NCBI RefSeq assembly: GCF_001949145.1
Contig: NW_019091361.1
Span: 1,964,866-1,989,896 of the forward strand
Source: Acanthaster planci
Taxonomy: Eukaryota > Echinodermata > Asteroidea > Valvatida > Acanthasteridae
Direction: 5' to 3'
Length of the DNA: 25,031 bases
A program made the position numbers and the translations under genes. Positions 1 through 10,028 of this stretch are shown in pieces (the first letter of the stretch is position 1; each line of letters starts with the position of its first letter). The notes under the pieces are model-generated. The model was not told the origin of the DNA and made no database searches. It worked only from the letters and a program-made list of their open reading frames with translations.

Positions 1-1887
1 CAGAAAGGGCCCAGCCTGACTAACAGGCTAACTGAATTACACTCTAAAAGCAGAAAATTTTTCCACAATGCCCTTTCTGCCATACATCTACCCATACATA
101 TAGCTACATTTCTCTGCAGAAAGGTTTTTGGTTCTGCGGAGATTTATAAAGCAAACCAAACTTTGCTTTCATTCCCTCCTTTCTGCAGACAATTCAATTA
201 TTATCGCAGTATACCTCAACAATGGAATATGAAATTTTATATTTCACCTACATGTATTTAGCTGCTATGTACAGTAGTGCCATCAAAAATTGACCACAGT
301 GATCAACAATCTTGTACAATATATCTTTTCAGGTATTCTACATGTAATTAAATTTATGCATGCATTCTTTATGGAACAGGAGCCCATCTCCTGCTTATGC
401 AAACCCAAAGGGAAGACAAGTGAAGCTTCACTTGATATAAATTGACAATTAGGTGGATGTATACAGCCATAAATGTGAATTAATAAGGGCAGTAAGTCAC
501 ATCTGATCAAATTAATGAAGCAATGAATTTTCAACCACAAAAAGCATCCCATCAAGACAAGCTAAGTCCTCTTGGAATGGAATAAATTCAGCAGTATTTA
601 ACCTTACAATCTCCTGGTATGTTTTCAGTTAGATCCACACAGTTTGCTTTTACGAGGGATAAACAATCCCTAACAATCAACTTGCAATCTGTATATATCT
701 GAGAAGAAATTTGATTGCTTGACAAATACAGGTGAGTTACTTTATCCCTCTCCCTTCAGCTTGCTCAGCAAATTAAAGTATCCTTTGCTTTCAATTTAGG
801 CATATCTTCTTGAATCGAAATTGATGGAATGTTTTCTCAAGAGTTTTACTGACTGGCTGACAGCTACATGTGATGGTGGTGCTTACGATTAAAGTGCGCC
901 TTTCAGTTTGGAAATAAAATTTCATGCAAAAGCAAGATCCCCTCTTTCACAGCTGTTAGTGAACTTGTAACCTTAAAAAAACAAACAAATATTCACTGAA
1001 GTCCCGAGAAAAAAATCAGGAAAATGATGAAGTTCTAAGCTGGAAAAGACTTTGAACAGTGGGAAGTAGAAAAAAACAATGAAACCAGCTGATCCCAGGA
1101 ATTTCTACTTTTGGTTATTTTGGAACCTGCATGTATACACCAGTACAATTACATTTGATTGATGTAACACAGTGTACATGTACGCATTTATGTACATTGT
1201 AGTAAGTCAAAACAAATAAATCACTAAGTCATAGAGGGATTTCACATGAGCACCGTCTGCGCATATCCCCATCGAAACCGAGGCTCTCTGTGCTATACTT
1301 TGTCACGCGCACCCCTGGAGTCGACACAGTACATGCAGTATCCGGTTTGTAAGCGTGATGCCACTTCAGCTAAACCACGCACATGCAGATACATAACCAT
1401 CCAGGTACATGTACATGTATGTTAGTTCGCGGTAAATTGCTGTTATTTTTTCTTTTGATTTTACGTGTCGAGTCATCCTGAAAGACTCTTCCACAAAAAT
1501 TTGCAGCCAGAAAAGTCTGAATTTAACATACCTTTATGTATTTTGTGTCTTGACTCCTTACTTTCAATTGTCTGATCCTATTAAGAATTGAAGCCGACAC
1601 ATACAGCCTCCTTTCAAATGCAGAAGTGCGCAGATCGACGCTAAAAGCGTCGTATTAGGATCCCTCTATTGAAATAAGTTTCCCTGATGAGTATAAAATG
1701 CTCAATAAATTCTTCAATTAACCAAGTCTGTGTGTATCGTTTGCACAAAACACAACTGAAAAAGGGCTTTGACATCAACAAAAAAAAGGAAAGTCTACAC
1801 AGTATTGTTTCCTACACATTATCTCACCTGAAAGTCAGCTGCTTTGAGGGGCATGACTTGAGGTTGTGACTTCTTTCTTTATTGCAG
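1..1887. other. Non-coding stretch with inverted repeats and isolated splice-like motifs
   Basis: This is AT-rich sequence. Short inverted pairs lie at the extreme left: 1-10 with 70-79, and 114-124 with 178-188. Splice-like motifs occur singly: acceptors at 186-188 and 757-759, and a strong donor ACAG|GTGAGT at 731/732. The only exon frame I could fit to that donor is about ten codons long (KKFDCLTNT), so none is called. A candidate terminal-inverted-repeat element occupies 1231-1669. Confidence 0.5.
1231..1669. mobile_element. Candidate 439-bp terminal-inverted-repeat element
   Basis: The ends are a perfect 10-bp inverted pair, ATAGAGGGAT at 1231-1240 and ATCCCTCTAT at 1660-1669. Just inside lies a second inverted pair, TCTGCGCA at about 1256 and TGCGCAGA at about 1627. 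A GACGCT-AAA-AGCGTC hairpin sits at 1637-1651. No coding capacity was seen and no clear target-site duplication was found. The nested arms make chance less likely, but the family is not recognised. Confidence 0.35.
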
Positions 1888-1993
1888 AAGAGCACAAAAT
1901 GAAGACAGTCTGCTGTCTGACAGTCCCACGAAACACGGCAAATATTCAGCACATGAGAAAGAAGGCATTCAGAGACTAGCAACGGCAGAATAA
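1888..1993 (+). CDS. Candidate terminal exon of an unidentified plus-strand gene
   Basis: A strong acceptor (TTCTTTCTTTATTGCAG) precedes an open frame that enters in phase 2 and runs 34 codons to TAA at 1991-1993. It reads RAQNEDSLLSDSPTKHGK then YSAHEKEGIQRLATAE: hydrophilic, charged and free of CATGTAC repeat codons, unlike the chance ORFs nearby. One alternative frame is open for about 29 codons but is Cys/His-rich and less protein-like. No suitable donor was seen, so a last exon fits best. An AATAAA at 2633-2638 could end a 3' UTR of about 640 bases; another overlaps the stop. The upstream exon was not found in the window. It could be an alternative end of the gene whose exons follow at 6187-10028, or a separate gene. 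No family was recognised. Confidence 0.4.
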
Positions 1994-3161
1994 ATTATTC
2001 CTCAACGGAGGGCTACGGCCAATAGCCGGAGTTGTGCAAACTCCACCGCTCTTCTGCTGACCTCGCTAAGCCGAGAGCAGCTAGAAATCAATGGAGGAGG
2101 GATGCTTCCAGAGGATGGTGCACTGGTTTCCACTCAGCCGTGACACAATCAAGATGCTTGGCTTCTGTGCAAACCATGACCAATCAGATGCGACCTAAAC
2201 TGCACCAGAGCACAACAAGAAGCTGATGAATTCACCAGGGCATCATTTAGCAGCTGGTGTTCAGGGCTAGACTGGGTTTCAGAATGGCAGAAGCTTGGAG
2301 AAGACTACTGAAAATGTGTGATGGGGAAAAGGGGAACAATCCCAAATATAATGAAGATTCCCCTCCCCCACCCTTTATAAGCAGAAGTCACCGCAGTGAA
2401 TCATGCTCATGACTTCAAATCACCCTTTTTACAGCTTATTAGCCTAGCTATTTTTATTCGTCAAAGTGTCAATCAATCTAAAAACTTGCACTCCCATGCG
2501 GGCGGTGACAGCAGACATTTGGTGCCTTCACACGAATTCTTGCTGTACATGTACATTAGCCACTGCCATCACTCCCAGGTGATCAACTGACATTTCAAGT
2601 TTTAAATTTTTTTTTTTTCATTTCAAGTCTAAAATAAACACTAATTTTGACTGGCCTAATCAATCCTTGCGAAGACTGTGCTGTAATTTATTTGAACACT
2701 TGAATGCTAAGCTCCATGAAGGCAATCACAATCCTAGCTGATTACACTTACAAAGCCAATCCCCATGGGCTGTCAAAATTCAAATGAATCAGAATTATAG
2801 TTCTTGAGTTTAGAGATCCGAACCTCATTTTGATGATATTTTTCCATACTGGATTTTGCTTTTCATTTTTTTTCACAACGGCCCTGTTCCAATTATTGAA
2901 ATACCAGATAAATTCATGGCTAAGGCCCCCCCAAGTCTCCGGTTTCTGCTCACCGCGCACATCGCCGCAGACCTGCATGTTGGCAAACTGAAGAATTTTT
3001 TTATTTTGCATAAAACCAATTCCAAAAGCCGCTAAACTTATGCTACGGCATAATTTTAACGTGTTTTTGATGGGTGGGGTTGAGTAATTTGTACGGTGAA
3101 CGAATCCCCCTAGGCCTCCATACATTTATCAGATGACATCATTCGTGTATCTTTACACGAA

Positions 3162-3280
3162 GGCCGTGTCCGAATCAGTTGGCAGCGGCTTGATATTACG
3201 CATGATCCTATGGGAACTGACTGTGGATGCTGCCAAATACTCGGTGTAATTCTGACTATAGCCAATTGATTCGGATACAA
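3162..3280. mobile_element. Diverged member of the 119-bp GGCCGTGTCCGAA inverted-repeat family
   Basis: It starts GGCCGTGTCCGAATCAGTT, and the right end CCAATTGATTCGGATACAA is its imperfect inverse. End sequence and length agree with the copies at 15602 and 23564, but the centre has diverged: it lacks their CTACGGCTAGGTCTA core. It is a non-autonomous, MITE-like element with no coding capacity. Confidence 0.5.
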
Positions 3281-4919
3281 ATTGAAAACACTTTTAAGCA
3301 ACAAACTGTGAGGGGCCAGTCTATTTCAGTGTCGGTGAGGCTGTGGCGGTACATAGTGATGCAGCGCATGCAGTGGCGATGGACATCGCTATGACAATAC
3401 ATGTAACTCATGCATCGTCACTTGCCAAAACAAAGGTAGATTAGAGTGAGAGGAGATTTATTTTCTGAGCTGAATTTTTCCCCCAATATTTTATGTGCAA
3501 CTTGTTTCTTATAAGATAAAACAGAAAACAACGTGCACAGTACATCATTTACCTCATGAGAATTTTATTTTCATTTTGACTCGGGAACTGAAGTGTTTTA
3601 ATTAATTTTTTTCATAGGCTATTTGACATGCAACTTTGTTTCCTCTACGCTAAAGCAGAAAACTATGTGCAAAGAATGTCACCTCATGAGAATTTCATTT
3701 AAAACTGGAAACTGGAGCTGAACATTTATTTTTCACATTTAACTTTTCCATGGTTGTGCTACTGTATTTTAACAAGCTCAATCTTGCCAAGAATTGAAGC
3801 CTCTTGTTTGAGTGAGATGACTGAAACCATCACCTCTTGTCACATTTTATGGTCTTTTTATTAATTCAAAGTTGTTAATTCACTCTTCTCATAGTACTAA
3901 TAACAAGGCCATGCGCTCTAAAGTACAATGTACATCACTGCTACGGAAAAAAAAGAGGGACAAAAAAAACCAAGCCCGTGACCAGAAACCAGAGTTGTTT
4001 TTTTTAGGCCTACGATGGTAAGGTCACGATGGAGCACACACATGCCTGACGAAACCATCGAGCGAGCAGCATCAAGGGATGCCACCTGTGATTTTGCTTC
4101 CACTTCAAGTCAGTCCTCAACTCTTGATGGGACGAGAATGCCATCAAAACATCCTCAGCCCATTTCAAAACAGGAGTACATGTGCATACAGGTAGCACGA
4201 CTGGTAGTACACCGCAGTGCAAGGCTCACAGGTTACCAACAATTAATGATGGTAACTGGGCAGTAATTATATGTACAGTGGCTGAACTATGCTATATGCA
4301 AATGACAAGAACAAAGGCCAACCTGCATGTTTGTAGAGGGTTTACTCTTTCTTCGGTGGGGGTGTGTTATCCGAGAAACTGAGGTTTTGTAACCATGGAA
4401 AGGACGAGAGAGCTGTATCAAATTCCCAACTATGATGAAGGTGTAAGGACACATAAGTCCATGTGTATATAGTGTACGTGCATAGGTGATGCAAATTGCA
4501 TGAATTTTTGTGGCAGCCATTTGTTATGCATTTTATCTGTACAAACCTACCTGTAGAATTCACATGTTAGAATTTTAAATTCTATAAATTCCTAAGGTGG
4601 GATAAAGACAGCATCTCGTGAGCTACATGTAGTCGATAAAATTTGTTTAAAAGTGGACAGGAAGTAGATATTTTGCCTAAGTTGAAAGTTGTGGAGGTCT
4701 TTGACAAAAATTCAAATGTAATTCAGTGAGATTTGAAAACCAAACAATGAATTTTAAAAATGTTATTACACTTATTAACCTTTCAGATTCATTCCAGTAC
4801 ACATTCCAGAAAAAAGACATGACAGCACAAATAACCTGACAAACTGCAACTGGCCAAACGACGTACATGTACACGGCATACAACTTGAAGTCCCACATAT
4901 CTTTACTAGGCATTGGACT

Positions 4920-5190
4920 AAATCCATCAAAATCCAGCATTCCCTGTGTAATCCACATTGCTTGCTACAAAGTCCACCACTGGTGTGGTGGTCTTTGATG
5001 ATGGACCTACCGGTACTACACATGGTAAGACGTGATGTCATCAGCACTGTTGCCATGACAAAATGCACTGGCAGAACTCTGGGCCCCCTGGACCAAGTCC
5101 ATCATACTCTATCAGCATCTAGTCACCTTAGGCTTTCTGGACAGAGTCTATCAAAATCCCCCTAAAAGGGGAATGGATTTTGATGGATTT
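4920..5190. repeat. Inverted-repeat region with perfect 17-bp outer arms
   Basis: AAATCCATCAAAATCCA at 4920-4936 is exactly inverted at 5174-5190. Related modules recur inside: AAGTCCATCA near 5095, AGTCTATCAAAATCC near 5145, and the inverse TTTGATGATGGAC near 4994. A CCACCA...TGGTGG hairpin lies around 4975-4992, and a TCAAAATCC...GGATTTTGA hairpin around 5152-5183. This modular build suggests a decayed foldback or MITE-type element of about 270 bp. The family is not recognised. Confidence 0.45.
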
Positions 5191-6186
5191 GGGGTGGTTT
5201 GGGTTGAGAATCAAACCTGGAAACTTTTCGACATTTCCAAGGTAAAACAAGAAATTACCACAAGTTAGTACACAGATTTTTCAGACACTATCATGAGGTA
5301 CATGTAGTTGCGTACACCTGTTCCAAGCAAACTCTAGATTATCGATGAGCTAATCATGGAAGATGCTGGGACACACAGCAGCAGAGTGACTCATTTATGT
5401 ATCACCTGTCACAACCTCTACCGGCAAGTAATGCCCAGGGCAGGGGGGTTGACAAACTAAAAGAACTGACAGCTAAAATTAGCAGGATTGCTGAGACTAC
5501 AGGTCCAATTGTCTACAAGAGCAGTGGTGATCAGGAGTCTTGGGAAAAGCTTCATGGAAAAGGAAGCACACAGGAAGAACTGTTTGACTATTAAAGGCTG
5601 CTTACATTGAAACATGACAGACAGAAATGAAGGTGCATCCATTGCCAAGCATGGCTCCAGAACCAAATTTTTGGGAAGGGATTTCGATAGGGATGGGGGG
5701 CTTACGTCGGTTGTGAAGTTACCCGTACATTTACACGCAGGTTGTTTTGTCTTTTTACATGCTGAGAGAAAGGTAAATGAAAGTCCTACACATCTATCTC
5801 ATTTAAGCAAAAAGAAACAAAAGATTTTTCTTTTCCATGGCCAGGGCGTATCCTTGCAGTAGAATGTAAGCCAATGACAAGATCTTTATATTCAAAGCCT
5901 TACTTTCAACTAACTACCGGTTGTCTGCTTGTTGCAACTGCAAATATCAACCTTTCTTGAGTATCTATTCCCACAGGTATTTCTCTCCAGTATTACATCA
6001 TACTTATAAAAATATAGTAGAACCTAAATAGGCTATAGTAGAAACACCAGGCAATAAGTAAAAACGAGCAGCAGGCACTAATACATGTATATATACTCAC
6101 CATACTTGCTATCTCAGGCTGGGCCATTTGAGTATCTCTAGTTCCAAACAAACAAGCACAGAGCGCTTCTCCTTTTTTTTTCAAAG

Positions 6187-6256
6187 GAAGTGGCAGCTCA
6201 AGAGTGCTGCCCGAAGACAAAGGAAAGAAGACCTTGCAAAACAACTTCACAGGATT
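6187..6256 (+). CDS. Candidate internal exon, frame ambiguous, unidentified gene
   Basis: A tract CTTCTCCTTTTTTTTTCAAAG precedes the segment and ATT|GTAAGC follows. All three frames are open over the 70 bases, so the product is uncertain. One frame (phase 1 in, phase 2 out) reads SGSSRVLPEDKGKK then TLQNNFTG and would join in phase to the exon at 9522-9662. Another reads WQLKSAARRQRKEDLAKQ then LHRI, a basic helix ending in phase 0, which would not join it directly. On the opposite strand 6101-6137 is also flanked by good splice signals, so exon status is not secure. Confidence 0.35.
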
Positions 6257-9200
6257 GTAAGCGATCCCACCGGCAAGTGGTGTCCATCACATCTAAAAGC
6301 CGGGCTGCATGCACACGTACGGTACGTTCCAGGCTGAGTGTCAGGCACGCGAGCTAGAGTCTATCTGGCTCGAAGTACGAGGTGCCTGCACCTTTCATTA
6401 TGCCGACTGCCCTAACGTAATAAGTGTGACCTGCGGACAGTAATAACCATGCAGCAAATACACCAATTAAGTCAGCTACCTCCTGCACACTGGCGGCACA
6501 AATTGCAGCAGAAACAACGACAACGGTCGGCGCTGAAGGGTGCAGATGTAGTTTCCGCAGTGCAATTCAATCGTGAGGTCATTTCCACATTTTGTACATT
6601 GTAGTTTTCAATGCAAAACACAAAACAGCCCTGCAGTTAAATGCTGAGGATGATTTTAACTATCCAGTGACAAGGAAGCAAGACCCTGTAAACACGTATG
6701 CATGTATTATACACGTGAGTACCCTTGACAGTATTGACAGGGCGGCTAGAACTGCACATTGACAAAGCAAGAGATGTCTCTCTGCACAGTTCTACAGCAT
6801 GAGAAACCAGTTTTATGCCATTTCCAATGAACAGACCCTAGGCTACAATCACAGACTCCATCCTTCTGAGTGTTTCTGACCAAAGTTGCAATTAAAACAC
6901 TGAATCCCTGACAGACAAGGTACATGTACAACCAAAGGAACGTTGAGGAACCCAAGACACTACTGCACCCCCTCGGTACATGTATATTAAATAAACAAGC
7001 TAAAAGTGGACGGAAAGATCAATTTTAACAAAACACTTTTAAAGATATGAATTAGTTATGCACAATGGTACATGTAAGTCATCTTCACCTTCAAATACAT
7101 GCATGTACATGTACGGTACATGTGCATGTATATGTTACATAAAAAATTTACACTTTTTACTAAATCAACTCTAGCTGAAAAGTCACAATAACATGAAATC
7201 TGAAGGTCAAATCATTATCTGACAAGGATATTCAATGTTGCATGGTTCTTACTAATGCTACATTGCAGCCTACAATGTTCAATTCCTTCTGGAGTTTACA
7301 GTGGGAGAATGAGTCAATCCTTTATAAAATAAACAGTGACTAGATCAGCACGACGCACGCAGTGAAGTTGAAATTAAAGTGTCCAAATAACAAAATCTAT
7401 GAGGCTTGGCCAGTGCAATCATTTTTACAGACACAAAGGTACATGTACACATAATCTTAGAAACAGCTTAACACAGCCTCGGGCTTGTGTATCCCCATGG
7501 TCCATTAGTGTTGAGTGTAGAAGAGCATCAGACAGTGTTGTATTACTGCACAAATACATGCATGTTTAATTCATGTTTTTGAAATTTCACCCAATTTCTT
7601 TTGGGGATATTGAGCTACTTACGGTTGGATTTCACTACACTAAATTACATGAACACGTATTTAGCTTATATCTGGCGACACTGGTAAAGAAATATAATCT
7701 TCCTAAACAAACAAAAGTAAGGCCCCCAAAATTCTGGGCAATGAAAAAAAACTAGTCATGTTATAGGAAATATCACTCTGGTTATAAAACGTATCATGTG
7801 GAAACCTACTGAATGCCACTTGTACTGATTGAAGACTTTAGCTTGCTGGAAATTCAACAGCCAACGACTAGTGCCTGTCAGTTTCAACATGTAAATACGC
7901 TCAGGGTGAGGTATGCACAAGAACTGGCCAGGACTGGTAATGAGACTTGCACAACATGGGGTTGGGGACTGTAGTTTTGTAAAGGAGTCAGATTGAGGAC
8001 AATCAACCTGCAGGAGGGGATCCTTACTTAATTCAGTGAATTTAATCACTGCGGAAATAGACAGCTGGCTGCAATCATATGCTACGAAACTCATGCTATG
8101 ATTGATTCATAAGGGAAACCTCCTCAAAACCAACGAAAAGAGTGAATGTAGCAATATTCAGAGGGTTCAAAGTGTTCCCACAGTATGCTTACAGCTCACT
8201 ACATGTACGGACATCACATGTAGAAGTTCCTTGTTACAACATGTATGTGTACATGTACATTTAGAGAAATGGAAGACAACAAATTAACAGGGGAGAGGGG
8301 CATGTGCCCCTTGGTACCCCCATTTGAAATGTTGAAAGGTGGCCAACCTATTTACAAGTCTAGCTGGTTGGCTTTTGGTGCCATCCCTTCCCCCTGAAAG
8401 AGTGTACACCACCTAGATGCTCCCCCTAAACATTTTCTCGAATTCATGCCATGAACATGATTAAGGGGAATGATGCCAGAAAGTGATGGAAAATAAAAGT
8501 AAAGGTTTAGGGAATCAAAACTGCAAAACATGCAAACTAAACGTTTATTTCTCATTTTGCCATCAGCAAAGAGCAAACTCATTTGATTTTATTTTGAGAA
8601 ACAGTTCTTGATGAGCCTCCCATCCAGCCTGTCTGTGAACTGTCCATGCCGACAGAAAAATCCAAAGGACTAACAGACAATGACACGCACGAACAAACTG
8701 TGATAACAAACAAGGAAGCGGCTGCATGTTCTGCACACGGGTAATTCTTGTACATGGGTGTGCACTGGCGTGCAGAGCTTTACGATGTAGGTAACACTCC
8801 ATCAGACTTTTCCTTGCACGAACACGCATCTCAAACATCCGCACGCACACTCATTGCTTCCTCCATCTGAGATAAGAACAGGCAGAGAAACCAACATTTT
8901 GTCACTGCCGGATCTGCCCTGAAATGGTCCACAACCAAAACGTCAATATCCCTTTCCCTGGAACGTGCTCGGGAGGGGGTTTCGAAGCACGGGACCGCGT
9001 GTGTGTTCGATGGACAGACAAACTTCTTAACTTACTTAATACACCTAGTCAATCAAATAGTCTCGGGCTAGGTGTGTAGTCCTTAGACAGCAGAGCAACG
9101 CTGAAACAAATGAGGCACTGCAGCTTTTATCTACAGATTTTAAGCATACATACGGTACATGTACATGTGCACGTGCTACTCTTGCAGTGGATTTATGTAC

Positions 9201-9521
9201 AGTTCCTTCAAAAGGGGGCTGCACGCCATAGGTTTCCATTAACCTAATAACATCAATTTTAATCTCAAAATACATACAGGTATAGTATCAGTATTGAACA
9301 GTAAATCCGGCACCCTCCACTGTCTGGAATGAAGCTAAGAAAACGAGGGAAACCAATGAAGTATCCCTTCTGTTCAATTGCTTGTTGAATTTAAAACAGT
9401 TCAGTTATAAAACCCTGAAAAGTTTCTCTTGTTCATTTACATTTTCTGACAGGCGTGTATCACAAAATACATATATGGACTGGTATAATTTGGTCACTTG
9501 TGTACCCCTATGTCCCCTCAG
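6257..9521. other. Probable intron or spacer, CATGTAC-rich
   Basis: It holds the palindromic CATGTAC block at 7097-7140, further copies near 8205-8262 and 9150-9175, a GGGGCATGTGCCCC palindrome at 8297-8310, and an open but Met-less frame at 8874-9068 (see findings). No gene is supported. Confidence 0.5.
7097..7140. repeat. CATGTAC/CATGCATG palindromic block
   Basis: This 44-base run is built from overlapping ACATG, CATGTAC and GCATG units, including a GTACGGTAC core. It is the densest example of a motif that recurs dozens of times in the window outside recognised exons. Confidence 0.6.
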
Positions 9522-9662
9522 GTCTGAGAGTAACCAGAGGAGGGTCATCACCGCATCCCCACCCCCCCAGCTTCGGGAAATAGAACCCTCCTCTGGTCAA
9601 TCACAGACCTACGAGCAAAAGAAGTACACTGGAGACCTCAGTGCCCTTCCATCTTCACAGTG
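9522..9662 (+). CDS. Candidate internal exon of an unidentified plus-strand gene
   Basis: This segment of 141 bp sits between a CCCCTATGTCCCCTCAG acceptor and a CAGTG|GTAAGA donor, both strong. It is phase 2 on each side, giving 46 whole codons. It reads SESNQRRVITASPPPQLREI then EPSSGQSQTYEQKKYTGD then LSALPSSQ: a Pro/Ser/Gln-rich, probably disordered region typical of regulatory or scaffold proteins. Its GC is higher than the flanks and it lacks CATGTAC repeats. The split last codon is completed to Trp by the next candidate exon 332 bases downstream. I do not recognise the protein. Confidence 0.55.
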
Positions 9663-9994
9663 GTAAGAGATATTCAAAACTTACATGTACATACATGTAG
9701 CTTTGCACGCACAACCACATGCACTAAGGCCGTATTTCGAAAACTTGTTTCTGCAAAGTTCCTTTCAATAAAAAAATCAATATATAATTGTAGTTTTCAG
9801 ACACAATTCTTACCGTTTGGGAAGCTCTGCTCACATCCCACAGAACTTGTACATGTACCGCTAATTGTTAGCCCTTTTCCTCAACTAACTTTAACGCAAA
9901 TAGACATTCAACTGGGAAGTAATATGTATGCATGTACATTTACAAGGGAGATTCCACATCAATGTGCTGAAGACTTTTCCTGTGTGTATTCCAG

Positions 9995-10028
9995 GCTTCA
10001 AGAGCAGAGACAGAACTTAACAATGTGA
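9995..10028 (+). CDS. Candidate terminal exon of the unidentified plus-strand gene
   Basis: A strong acceptor (CTTTTCCTGTGTGTATTCCAG) precedes a frame that enters in phase 2. It completes TG|G (Trp) from the previous exon and reads LQEQRQNLTM before TGA at 10026-10028. The short Gln-rich end is compatible with a helix. Alternatively GTGAAT at 10025 could act as a donor, making a 30-bp phase 2 microexon; the gene would then continue to the right. No AATAAA was seen close downstream, which leaves the end uncertain. Confidence 0.42.

Larger units (their letters stand above)
1994..6186. other. Spacer or intron with repeats, no supported gene
   Basis: It contains a 119-bp family member (3162-3280), an inverted-repeat region (4920-5190) and CATGTAC motifs. 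Open frames are short. The most protein-like are 5397-5594 (contains KLKELTAKISRIAETTG) and 5614-5777 (starts MTDRNEGASIAKHG and runs to an AAG|GTAAAT donor-like site). Neither has a convincing acceptor, so neither is called. Confidence 0.5.

Noticed and set aside
2387-2578. Plus-strand segment with pyrimidine-rich acceptor and CAG|GTGATC donor
   Set aside because: The frame contains CATGTAC repeat codons and a weak donor, and no partner exon in phase was found.
2748-3125. 125-codon minus-strand ORF, with an exon-like core near 2954-2987
   Set aside because: Unrelated to any known domain; the acceptor before the core is A-rich and the rest reads through spacer.
5457-5594. Similarity of a plus-strand ORF end (LHGKGSTQEEL) to the HGKGS region of anillin
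   Set aside because: Only a few residues agree, a stop follows at once and there is no usable donor.
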